In this document: positions 34,861-45,933 of the stretch, piece by piece
Position numbering within the stretch: position 1 is the first letter of the stretch
Layout of the letters: the number at the start of each line of letters is the position of its first letter
NCBI GenBank assembly: GCA_003116995.1
Contig: BDSL01000076.1
Location: 310,001 to 374,000, forward strand
Direction: 5' to 3'
Source: Yamagishiella unicocca
Taxonomy: Eukaryota > Chlorophyta > Chlorophyceae > Chlamydomonadales > Volvocaceae
Length of the DNA: 64,000 nucleotides
Notes under the pieces: generated by a model
What the model was told of the DNA's origin: nothing
Databases searched by the model: none
What the model saw: the letters and a program-made list of their open reading frames with translations, nothing else
Translations under genes and position numbers: made by a program

Positions 34861-36276
34861 TGTTGTAACGGTTACAGTGGGTTCCAGACCAAGAGGTAGA
34901 ACCATCGGGCGCATCGCCTGACATTGAACAAGACGGAGGAAACAAATACCGACATGCACCGAAACAAAGGCAAACCACCGGAACACCAAGTTGACAGGCC
35001 GTAGGCATACAGAGCAGCAGCCAGAACCCCAGGGGGAATTTGCATTAGAGGCTCCCCTATCAGGAACTGGCCACCACCCAACCTAACAGCCCAGCACCCG
35101 ACGAACCAGTGAAGCGCCGCAACGATGCAAACATCGGAACCATCCACCTCTCATACCATAAGGCACGGACCCCTAGCAGGGCTCAACACGCCTATATAGC
35201 CAGAAAGTATGAAGCACGGGAAACCCCGCTCCCCAAGACAACCCGAGCCGATCAGGAATCCACCAGTACCTCAGCCGGTCCCCCGCACACAAGGCGATTG
35301 GCGACAACCCGCAAGAAAGGATGCCGAGGCCCCACTGCATCCCAGCCTTTCTGGGGAAGCCCCAGCGCAGCAAAGCCCCTCAAAAGGGCCCAAAACTCCA
35401 CCACCCCACGGCGAACGGCACGATCCAGCAGACCGCTACCCGGAGTAAGAGGAGGACCACCAGCCCCCGCCCTTTTCAAGGCCGCGGCCATAAACCGGCG
35501 CCCCAGCCACCTCCATGGCAGTAATAGCCGCCAGGACTACGTACTACATCCCAGACGCAGGACTGTACCCCGGTAGGTGCTTGCACCAACCGAACTTGCG
35601 CCCGTGTCACCCCTGCACCGAGCTGGGTCTCGAGTTGGGCAATCACTGCTTGAGCCACCGGGCAGAACCGAAAGTGGTGTAAGCGGGGGGTACCCGCCCC
35701 TGGAGATTCTCCAGCCAGCACACCGCACCCACAAGGGGCTGCTGCTGCCGTCCGCATATGAGAGTTCCCGAGGAGGGGGATCCCATCCACAGCCAACCGC
35801 CACCATCCCTCCTTATAGGCCGGCTCCCACTTCATGCCAGACCAGAGCCGCCGGAACACTTGCTGCAAGGCATTCAGGGCCGCTGGCAGGACAGGCCCGG
35901 TACCCCCAAGCGCTTCGCGCACAAATTTCTCATGCGCGGCCCGCCGGGCGTCCGCGAACTCGACCAGTTGCACAGCCGTCCCAACCCGAACAGTCATGTC
36001 CCGCAGCGCCAGCGGCTCCCCCCCACCCCAACCGCCACCCCAACCGTGCGGTGAACATGGACCCCACTTCCTCTATCCCAGGTGTAACGTGGAGTATACC
36101 CTGGGAGGAAACCGGCATCACCAGTGCCGCTGCTTGCTTCCACGGGGTTGGCACCTCAGCTAGCAACGCTTCCAGCGCCCCCATACACTCCCGCCACCGA
36201 TCAAGCCCCAGAAACGTCTTCGCTGCTCTTGACCGCGGATCTAAGACTCGGACGACGAGCCCCCGCCATCCCGCTG
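34861..36276 (-). mobile_element. Non-LTR retrotransposon 3' half (copy 7) with 5-bp target duplication
   Basis: A 1416-bp minus-strand insertion flanked by TCAGT (34856-34860 and 36277-36281). It carries the 3' UTR (34861-35250) and the C-terminal coding region: FWALLRGFAALGLPQKGWD, VWDVV, RLHHFRFCPVAQAVI, EGWWRLAVDGIPLLGNSHM, TVRVGTAVQLVEFADARRA and, near the far end, a GALEALLAEVPTPWKQ block. Frameshifts near 35490 and 36000 break it. It is 5'-truncated within the region before the zinc knuckle and is close in sequence to copy 6. Confidence 0.8.
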
Positions 36277-36308
36277 TCAGTATATATGAGAATCAGTATA
36301 TATGAGAA
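36277..36308 (+). repeat. 16-bp tandem duplication at the 5' junction of the retrotransposon
   Basis: TCAGTATATATGAGAA occurs twice in direct succession (36277-36292 and 36293-36308), next to the upstream end of the 1416-bp insertion. It begins with the target-duplication bases, so it may have arisen during integration. Confidence 0.75.
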
Positions 36309-37190
36309 TAGCGCTGTGTGCGGTTGGAGAACGAAGGCACGCATGTACTACCTGTAATACCGGTATATGTACGTACGTGTTCCATTATTCAGCGACCGTA
36401 TTGCTTGTACGTGCACTTGCGCGTGATGCAGAGGCGGAGAGACACCTCAGAAAACCTACGAGCCAGTCTTGGAGCATCCTGCAGCTCTTTGGAGGTAGAT
36501 GCGCTTGCCACAGCGGTTGGGGCTTGGAGATATAAGGCACCCTGTAAATTCCTAAGTACGTAGACTGCTGCATATGTAGGGCTCTGAGGTGGCCAACTAG
36601 CCACGCGATGGCTTGTTAACAGAACGTACATATTGTCCGTCAGACAATTGTGCGTCCATACATCATCAGCTGTCAGCTACTTCATTACTCCGTTCCCTGT
36701 TCAGTGGGAGTACCTGCGGGCCTGCTGCTGTCTGCTGCTGCATGCTGGCTGGAGTGTTGCGCATCGGCTGCTGACTTATGGTTATGCCCACCACAGTTGA
36801 GCTGCGGGCCATTGGAGAAGTAATGATACACGAGCGAGCGCACATCCGATGGTAAATCCTGACGGTGATGGGCTTCGCGGAATTCTCGTGCATGTCAGTA
36901 CTTGTTGGTACCCGGGGGGGAGGTACCATAGGGGGGGGGTGGATGCAGGGTACGCATGCCACAGAACTGCAGCCGGAGCATTGCCTCATGGCCCATGTGC
37001 AGCCGAGCGATCGAGGGAGATGTTTTGCTACCCGCGTTGACATTTTCTCCGTAAGCGATGTAAATTTATGGAAAACATCGCCCCGAGCAATATGGTATAT
37101 CTAGCCAGCGTACCAGCGTACACCAGCGCTTCGGCCTGTGGCGACCATCGATTGATGACATGCATGTGTGTCATTCTTGTTAAAAGCTAC

Positions 37191-37824
37191 TTTCGCGACG
37201 CGCATTGTGATGTTCAGAGGTCGTGGTGGCAAGGCATAGCTTAGGGGCTTTGTGGCGGCACCCACGAGAATATAGCTACTAATGTACGAAGATTCGGGGA
37301 CCCTCTGTGACGCTTATTGTATGTAGAGCACGCGGCGACGCGGGCACATAGCAATCACAGGGCCCCTTGAGCCCGTGCCCGTGGCTTCGTCTATCGTCTA
37401 TTCCCGGCTGTCAGGTGGCACCGAGTACCTGCTAATAAGTAATTTGCATGTAAATAGTGTCGACCGTTGAGTAAAATGCTAATTGGCCAAGACACGTAGC
37501 CACGCAACGCCACGAGACGCCGATTTCGCAAGTAAGCTGGCTTCGCAGCTTCACGTCGCAACATTACATGCTAAGAAGCGCCTCGCCGTTTCAAGGTTTG
37601 TGTCCCTTTGAACTGCTCAAACTGGAAATTTGCTGCATTTTGGAAAAACAGCCGTGCACAATCCTGTATCCTTTGCGAGCGAGCGTTGGTGGACTAGCTG
37701 ATTAAGTCAAATAAGATCCTAGCTGTAGAACGCGGATTTTCAAGGATTGGGGGTCGCTCACTCCCCGCAGTAACGAATACTACTACAGCGCGCACTGGTT
37801 TGAGCGGTTCCTGAGCTTAAGACA
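37191..37824. promoter_or_regulatory. Upstream region of gene D
   Basis: This 634-bp stretch lies between the end of the duplicated block and the proposed start codon of gene D, so it should hold the gene D promoter. I could not assign a TATA box. A diverged terminus-like motif GTAACGAATACTACTAC at 37771-37787, resembling the second retrotransposon subfamily, lies about 40 bp upstream of the ATG. Confidence 0.35.
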
Positions 37825-40800
37825 ATGCCGGTGAGTTTTAAGCTCCTGCATGGGCTCCATCATCGGACAGGGCGTCATGGAGATATCTTTCTTGCAGTTT
37901 GTGAATGAGGACGACTGGTTTCAAAAGGATGGCATTTTCGGAAAGATCATGGAATGGTGAGTTGAAATCTTAAGTGGATTGATCATAGGAAACCGTATCG
38001 CTATTCGATATGCTTGGGCGGCATGGCCATCAATGGCAACCTGTTTAATAAACGGGATTTGGCCAGCGGCTTCCCAGATCATACAGGCCCGTTGCCTTGG
38101 CATACCTAGCACGCGCAACCGATGCAACCCTTGGCACATGATCCGTACGCTAGTGAGGCAGCCCGCGGTGGAGCTGCGGAGTGCATAGGAGGCACCTGCC
38201 TAGCGTCTATGTATTCCCTACAGCATATGCAATTATTACGTGGGGAGACCTTCACCATTGTGCTGTACTTACAAGTCCCCTGGACCAGGGGAGGCTCTTC
38301 GCACAGCCTTCACTGCTCGATCAGTTCACTTCACATCCTGGAGATTGAAGTTCACCCGTCGCGTGTTCGGACGGCGTCCCAGATCAAGATCTGGGATAGA
38401 AGCGCTGCAAAACGTGCCTACCAAGGAGTTTTGTTTGCTCGTGCTGCAGGGCAATGGTCAACATTCCGGCCTTGCTCGTTTTGCTTGTCACTCTCTACCT
38501 GAACCAGGCTCAGGAGCGCAGCCTCGATAAGTACAAGGTGCGTACTGACCCTAGGACAGCCCATAAACCCTGAAACCCTAAACTCCCAGACTTTTTATAC
38601 CAGCAGGTAATTTACACACACACACACACCCCGCCCCCGTGCTACTCCCATCCCGCAGAGTGCCCAAGAGGACAAGCACCGGCAGCAGACGCGCATTGAG
38701 GACATGAATGAGGTGAGCCGAGAAATGGTATTCATTGCTCGTATGGCATCAGACAGAGGTGTCAATTTGAGCGAGGGTGGTGGCTGCTGGTCAGGACGAT
38801 GAGCCTTGCTCTTCGCGCTGCATCCAGCTTCATTTCGGGTTTGTAGGTGTTAGATTAGGGCTAAGGTTTCAGATAAACGTATCCCCCATAATCCACGGGC
38901 TTTCCTCACAACTCCCCATGCGGGCAGTGAGCGTAGCGCGGCCACCTGATTTGGCTGCTCTGCTGAGGTCCTTCCCTTGTCCATTACCCCACGCATTCAG
39001 TATGACTAATTTTTACTGATCCAGTGCCTACAACTAAACTTTCTTTCCATCAGCTTATGAAGCAGTACAAGAAGCCCTTGCTTCAAAGCGCATTTGATCT
39101 CCAGTCTCGGTTGAACAGACAGGTGCGTCAGCTTCGAGGTCGAACTCCGGTTTCAGGTAACGGACCTGCGCAGCATTGAGATCATCAATCTGTTATGCCC
39201 CACTTGTTAAATCTCAGACATCGGCATCTCCTGGGTGATACACGACCCGTACCTTAAGGCCCCCTCCTGCCCCCTGGTGGGCCTTGAGGCCGACCTAGAT
39301 TCGCCCCTTATCACGCACCCAGCCCTCTTCTTTTCCAACCATGCGCAGCTGACGAGAAACATACTTCATGACTTCAGCAGACAAAGTGCCCGTCGCAAGG
39401 AGTACGCACGCTATCACACGGCATACCTGTTTTGTGAATTTCTCGGATGGCTGGAGGTAAGCATTTTTCGCCTACGATACAGCATACGTTACTCGTGTCT
39501 GCTCGCTGGCTCAGAGACGTCGCATCTGCGTTTGGCCGGCCTACCCGCCGGTGCGCCCTTGCACATCACTGGGTTGGTCGATCCGAAGCGATGGCATGAC
39601 TTCCCCGTCCCGCCCTCAGTCTCGTGAGTTTGCTGCTGCGTGTGGTGCCTACAGGTGATCAGGCAGGAGATCGTCTTTGTGACGGGGGACCGGGCCAGTG
39701 GGCTCAACGAGCTCCTTGACGCGATTCGGTTCCAATTCACTGGGGACGAAGCTATCCAGGGTGCACCGGAAACCAGTAGGTCAACCTGCCGGGACCGCAA
39801 GGAATAACGCAAATGCCATAAGAGCTCGCAAGGTAGAATCTGAGCGCAAATTCAGAACACACACCCCTGGATCGATGTGCTGCCAGCGGGGTCCAAGACC
39901 CATCTCTCGCGAGGGGGCCTTTCCGGGTCGAGAGCGCGCAGAGCTCACTCGCAAGTAAATCCAGGTAGATCCAAGTAGACCCAAGTAGATCCAGCACTCA
40001 TGCGCTGTTGATGCAATGGGTGCAGGGTTGACGCGTGACGAGTATCCAATCGAGTACCCGGAGGGAGAGTCGTGGAGCGTGCTGCAGTTGTTGGCAGGTA
40101 GGTGGCGTCCAGTGGTTGTAGACACGTTGGCATCGCCTGCGGTCCAACCTCCAGCGCAATTAGGCCATGTCCTCATCCCAATAATCAGTTGGGCCTCAGC
40201 GGCAATCGCTGTACCTGCGTACCATCAAACCCTCACCACCCTGCCCTTTGCAGGAGAGCTCCGGGAGATAGGCGAGGTGATGCTAACGGAGCGCCTGTAC
40301 GACGACAAGATCAAAAGCTCGAACCTGTCAGTGATCGGTTACGCGGAGTTCAAGCGGAGGTGCGTTGTTGCCAGGCGTTGCCGTTGCGTGGCGTTACGTA
40401 ATGGGTTGGAAGGGCCTGATTCGCTTCGTACATACGGCATGTGCACGTACGTCTCCCGTACGAGCGCAGGCTGAGCAGCAAGGCGCCCTCGCCAGACACG
40501 TACGGAGGACAGACCTCCGCCTGGTCCGAGGCTTTGCAAGCTTGGGGGGCCAGCAAGGAGAAGTTGCTCCAGGTGAGCAACTGGCGGATGACTCCTCTTG
40601 GATTCGCAGATTCGGTGGACGGGTTGCAGGGATCAGTGGAGTTGGAACGCGTCGCACACGGGCTCGCAGCTTCTTGAACCCAGCCCGCACAGCTGTATTT
40701 AAAGGCACGCAGCTTCTTCGTTAGACCCCCCCCACACACACAAACAACTTGCTCGATGCCTCAAACTCGGCGCCTGGTGTCCAGTGCTGATGCTCCGTGA

Positions 40801-43340
40801 CGCCGCCATCGGGACCGCACGCTCCGCATACCCCTGTCCACAATCTACGGCCCAGTACCACGGCAGAGCGCGTTTCGCATTTTTTCCCCCAAAGGAAGAA
40901 TCGCTACCGCGCCTTTTTCGTTGCCGAAGAGTGTGTAACGCAGTTGACGTTGGACACTGCCATAAGTCTGCACTCTTCTTCTGCCTCGCATCAGGATACG
41001 ATCGACCCGCTGCTCAAGTCCATCGATCGGCTCATGATGAGCCCCGACGCGCCGACGGAGCGCGTGGCCATGCTGCAGGTGCGCGTTGGTGCGTGCGTGG
41101 CAGCGACGAACGGAGCAGACTGCAGGGCGGGTGCAGCTAGACATATGAATGGTGCAGCGGAAAGCAGCCGCAAAGTAGCAATAGCTTGGCTGCCCCCCTT
41201 CCGGGTGCAGTCACCGTGGTTGATGTCGTCGGCCGCTGTGCGTGCTACTGGGTACAGGTTCTTCTTTGCAAGCTGATCGAGATTCTGGAGGAGGATGAGT
41301 CCGGGACGCAGCCCGACGGCTCGCGATACTTGCAGCGGGAGGGCAGGTGCGTATTGTTTGGGAGGGCAGCTGCCCTCTCCTGCCGGCGTACCATGGTTGA
41401 AGGCATCACATACAACACTCTCTGCAATGCGGCGCTTGCAGCGCTGCCTGGAAGTTCTCAGCGGCCAAAGGATCTAATCAGTACCCTTGCATCCGGCCCT
41501 CCCTAGCCCTCCCCCTGCCCCCACGGGGTTTCCTCTCACATCCTCTAACGGCGTTCCAATTTCCTATCCCTTTTCACGTTTTTAGGAGTGCCACCTATAA
41601 ATCCCCTCTCACCCCTCTCCCTGAGCTCAGAACACTGGCAGGTCGCACTCACTCCCTGAGCATGCTCCGCGCCGACAACCATCACCGCCCGCTCTGGGCC
41701 CCGGCCAGGTGAGTTCCCAACTTACTTCGCAAAACGCTTCCTGGCGCTACGTGGGGTCCTCGCTTCCATTAGCCTAGATGCCGCCGCCGATTTCGCGTAG
41801 CCGCCGAAGGTCGACATACGACCTCCAACTTTAGTTTCCTCGACCATGTTCTCCAGCATGCATCTCGAAACGTCTATATTTCCTTTTGTACACGGGTTTT
41901 CCTTGCAGCTCCCTGTGCTTGGTTGCCACGCCCTTCCTTATCTGCCCCGCCTTTCCTTCCGCACGAATTCCGTCGTCGCAAAGCCACGTGTCACCCAGCT
42001 GGCTGCATGACCCGCTGCGCCCATCCCCGCCATGTCTATCACACCCCTTCCCACCGCTATCACTCTGCCCTTCCAGCACTCTCCATCAAGCCGCTGTTCC
42101 CTTGATTGATTGCTGCTTGCCGAGCAGGTTGACTCCGTTGGTAGCCTATCTAAACCCGAAGGCACTGGACTGGCTGTCGAAGCGGCCCTTCATGGAGACA
42201 TGCGCGGACATGGTGGCACGGAGGTTCCGAGAGGAGTGGTAGGGCGGGAGGGAGGTTGGCGATGACAGGGCAGCAGGTGGTGCTGGTACGTGCATTTGCC
42301 TGTTTGCATTAGACAACAGAGGTATTTTTAAAAGGGAAACCATGGACGGCTATATTTGTACTGGTCCTAAAGATATGGTCCTAAAGAAGGTTGATGAGGG
42401 CCGCCACTGCTTCCGCAGGTTGAAGGAGTTGAAGTCGGATAAGGCTCGCGAATGGAGAGGGCGCAATTGGCCCAACGCCGGCGACACCCAGCCTGCCGAA
42501 GTGGCCTCTATCCAGTGGGAGAACCTGGCCTTCCCGGGCTTCCGGGAGGACTTGCCTTGGGGCCGGGACCACGACTTGTGCGAACGAACGACTAATCTTG
42601 ATGACGCGTACTACCCTGGTAGGTACTGGGGGGAGAGAGGGCGGGAGCTGGATGAGGATCCAGAAGGGAATCCGGAAGATATCAGCTCTGACTCGTTGCA
42701 AACCACCCATGCCCCCTTGCTTCCGTGCCGCAGGCGCCTTCCCGCCGCGGATCGGCACAAAACGTGAGTGACGCATGCATCAGCAACTAAGGGGTGGCGC
42801 GGTTGCCGATTGGGTGGCACCACAGTGTGGTGCGCAAGGCTGGTTCCTATACCCCATTGCGCCTGTCGCTGTTACACTTGGGTGGTTTGGTAACGTGCTT
42901 GCCTCTAGTCCTCGACCCCACCCTGGAGTTGCGAGGGGTTTCTGTTCGAGGACATCGGCCCAGCCGTGTCGAGGCCAAGAGCCTTGGCCGTTGACCGTTG
43001 GTTGCCCACACGCGGCCGCGCCTGTGCAGGGGCCGGATGCTCATCCGCAGCCGATTGCCTGGTTAGGCTCTATGGCGGCGGCCGCAAGTCGACGACGACT
43101 TCGTGTAGCAACCCTCAGCTGGGGAGGGTATGCGCTGTCGTACCCGCTCAACCGCATGCCGTAAATGCCTGGCCGGTCCCTCAAACGGAGAGGCCTTCCG
43201 ATCACTTTTCAGACACGCCGCCCCCGCCGCCTCAGCAGCAGCGGACGCTGTGGGAGGCGCTGTGGGCCACGATATGGCCGATCGCCCGCAAGACGACAAC
43301 GGAGTTGCAGGACCCCCTGCTTTCGCACAGCGGTGCATAG
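37825..43340 (+). CDS. Gene D: uncharacterised membrane-anchored family, paralogue 4, with start codon
   Basis: Exons: 37825-37830, 37898-37956, 38450-38537, 38659-38712, 39054-39122, 39349-39456, 39655-39775, 40026-40097, 40254-40359, 40470-40572, 40995-41078, 41258-41346, 42128-42238, 42419-42618, 42734-42763, and a last exon starting at 43030 or 43213 and ending 43340. Phases fit. The start is ATGCCG followed by a GT donor, giving MPFVNEDDWFQKDGIFGKIM, then the helix IPALLVLLVTLYL and a charged linker. Blocks match genes A and B: SAFDLQSRLNRQ, YLFCEFLGWLE, VIRQEIVFVTG, WSVLQLLA, REIGEVML, ERVAMLQ, VLLCKLIEILEE, PLVAYLNPKALDWL, NLAFPGFREDLPW, YYPG. A type II or signal-anchor topology is inferred. 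If the last intron is not spliced, translation stops at 42769-42771. Function unknown. Confidence 0.85.
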
Positions 43341-45810
43341 TGGGACAACAGTGTAGAGGGAGGGATGGGCGGGGGGCCGGAGTTGAGGTGCAGTCATTGA
43401 ACCCTGGTGGATGCTTGGGAAGGCGTGGAAGGCAACACAAGCGGTGGGTTCCGGTGGCAAGGGGCAGCACCCTGCAATGCTTCCTCTCGGTTTGGATAGG
43501 TGGAGCAGCAGAAGCTGGTGATCAAAAGCTGACACAATCGACCCTCGCCCCAAGGCCAGGGTTTGTATTCGGTTGCAGTTCGTTGTAGTCGCAACCCAGC
43601 GAGCATTATTTTACAGGCGTCAACGCGATCACCCGACGGTGCGTGACAATATAGGCGCAGCATCAGGCGTGCGGCAGTGTCAATCATGAATCACTTGCGA
43701 GGCTCGCGCATATCTTTCCCGGCCAAATACACATAAACCCGACGCGCGCGCGCAGGTTGGGTCAGTCCGCGCGCCTTGGGCGATACCGGTACCGGTACTC
43801 CCGCAGGCCGGTGGGGAGAGGGCTGTAGAGCTGTAGTTGCAGCTATAGCAGCGCTAGGGGTGTCTTGTCAGTTCAGTACGTAGGTATCGATGTATTGGTG
43901 TCCGGATGCGCGATGTACGATCCATGAAGCTTCTAATCGCGTTGCGCGGCGCAGTGCAGCATGTGTGAAGCGCATGCCGCACCGTCGGTTATGGCGACAC
44001 GTTGCTTTCCAAGACTAGGTGCTCCGAACCCTCGGCTCCATTAGAGGCCATGTTTGGCAGCTAAATGGCCAGCTAATGGTGGTGGTGAAGCGCCCGGCGA
44101 GTGCTGGCCTTGCAGAGCATTCTGCGTGGATGGTAATGTGTCTTGCAGATGTGAGATAGGAGTTTTTGGAGGCGAACAACACTTTAGCTAGGAGGCGAGG
44201 AAGTATTTTGTTTTCCTAGGACCCCGTCGTCTGCAAGGATAGCTCCGTTGAGGGAATACTTTTATAACAACTCTGCGCGAGTACTATACCGATACATGAT
44301 CACGATTGACGTCGTGGATGTTAGCAACCGAAGTCGTACTGCACGAATGCTGCAGCGGTGGGTCGTTGGTTGGTAGACAGCCCGCTGTTCAAGCGTTTGC
44401 TTCCTTGACGCAACACAGCAATTGTAAGAATTGGCTGGAGTCCTCAGCCCTCACGGTCACGCGATGACGCTCGGCCACGTGATGACGCTCGGCCCAACTC
44501 CCAACCGATCGGCGTCCAGTAGCTGCGGGCCGTGGTGCCTTCGGTGCTCCAGTGAGAACCCCATCCGGAGACCGTAGGGGGCAGTAAGGCCCTCAAGGTA
44601 TAACACATGCGCGCTGACCAGCCCACGCAAAAATCCTAATCCGCAGACTACCCTCGACAGCCCCTTTTTCGCCTTAAGCAACCCGCCTACGGCGGCAGAC
44701 CGTCCCAATCCCAACCCTGAAGCTGGCCAACGCTGGGTGATTGTCACGGAGCGCCGTAGTCCCCCTTCTTTTCGTTCCCCTTTGGGTAAAAAGAAGGCGA
44801 ACGAAAAGAAGCCAACATATGGCTGCTGCGCGGCCACTCTGCCACGTGCCTCACAGACGGCATGTCGTGACGAGTGGTGCTTCCCTGCCTCTTACAAGGG
44901 GGCGCAGCGTCAGAGCCGCGACCGCGCGGTTCGCACCTCGCAATGCAAACGTTCCAAACTCCCACACAAAACCCTACTTCGACATGAACACCTCTGCGTG
45001 GAGGGCTGCTGCATCCGCAGCACCGTAGTGCGCAACAGCGGAGCCAGCGCGACCCCACCCTCCTGGGTTTGTCCCGTTGTAGGCGGCGGGTCACTATGCT
45101 CCCGCCCCATCCCCGAATGCTCCTCGCCCTGGCTCCACTACCGTAACGCTAGCCTACCACTGGAGTCCTACACTGCGGGTCTTTCCCTTCAGCCCATCCT
45201 CAATCCCGCACTCCCCGGCTTCATTATGTTTTATAAACAGGGAGGTGGCACTCCCCAATAAGGACAGTACTCCGTCCCTCGTCCTTCCACCCTGCCATGT
45301 CTTGACATGCAAAGCCACCATTCCCTGCCTATCTAATCACAACATAAGGCACCAGCATACCCGGAGCGGCTTGTCCGAATAATACGCCGCTGGCCCACTC
45401 GCAGAACCCCGAGAGCCACAGCATGAGAGCCCGCGGGCTCCAAAGAGTGCGTGTGCGACATACCAACATATGACTTGCTCACAAGCCTGTAGAGTGTTTG
45501 CGGAACCAACCGGCGTCAGTTTAACCACCTCACCGTCCGGGCCAACTGCTAATACCTGAAACACGCCGCTGCAGCCCAGACATTACGGAATTCCCTTCCG
45601 CGCTAGAAATATAAAACATGGATGTTATCTCGTCCCAGCAGCATGCGCAAACGAAGCTGGACGGGTGGGCGGGCGATGGCAAAGCGAGGCTGACAGCAGC
45701 CCGTGGTGACCGCGCGTCGGTCGTGATGGGTCGGCCACATGCCCACGGAGCGGTGCGCAGCAGTCAGTCCAGGTAATGCGTGTGGCGAGCAGAAGGCAGC
45801 TGCTGCTGGA
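43341..45810. other. Intergenic stretch, no supported gene
   Basis: Open frames on both strands (for example 44737-45261) show no domain, no convincing splice pattern and biased composition. A short direct repeat (GATGACGCTCGGCC) occurs twice at about 44463-44495, and an alternating CG run is at 43741-43755. Confidence 0.4.
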
Positions 45811-45933
45811 GTGCAGCTGGTGGAATGCAGCTGGTGGAGTGCAGCTGGTGGAGTGCAGCTGGTGGAGTGCAGCTGCAAACAGGCACCGGCAGCCTACACC
45901 CTAGCCTGCACCCTAGCCTGCACCCTAGCCTAC
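45811..45933 (+). repeat. Two adjacent minisatellites (14-bp and 12-bp units)
   Basis: GTGCAGCTGGTGGA is repeated four times plus a partial unit (45811-45875). After 22 bp, ACCCTAGCCTGC is repeated three times (45898-45933). They abut the 3' end of the Gln-rich exon of the minus-strand golgin gene. Confidence 0.85.

Larger units (their letters stand above)
32130..36895 (+). pseudogene. Pseudogene C: truncated, broken duplicate of the 5' half of gene B
   Basis: Exon-like segments at about 32130-32392, 33222-33321, 33496-33540, 33844-33912, 34217-34236, 34549-34672, 36450-36495 and 36797-36892 match gene B in order. Defects: in-frame TAATAA at 32250-32255, TAA at 33286-33288 in the membrane exon, the exon encoding the F-L-G-W-L-E block cut short at about 34236 with its donor lost, a 4-bp duplication near 36834 causing a frameshift to TAA, and a retrotransposon at 34861-36276. 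Intron sequence is also shared (for example the GCTAACCTAGGAGAGATAG run at both 22823 and 34364). Similarity continues to about 37190, matching 24240 in B, so the duplicated block is about 5 kb and the 3' exons were never included. Confidence 0.85.

Noticed and set aside
45898..45933. CCCTAG-containing repeats as an interstitial telomere
   Set aside because: The unit is ACCCTAGCCTGC, which does not match the TTTTAGGG or TTTAGGG algal and plant telomere repeats.
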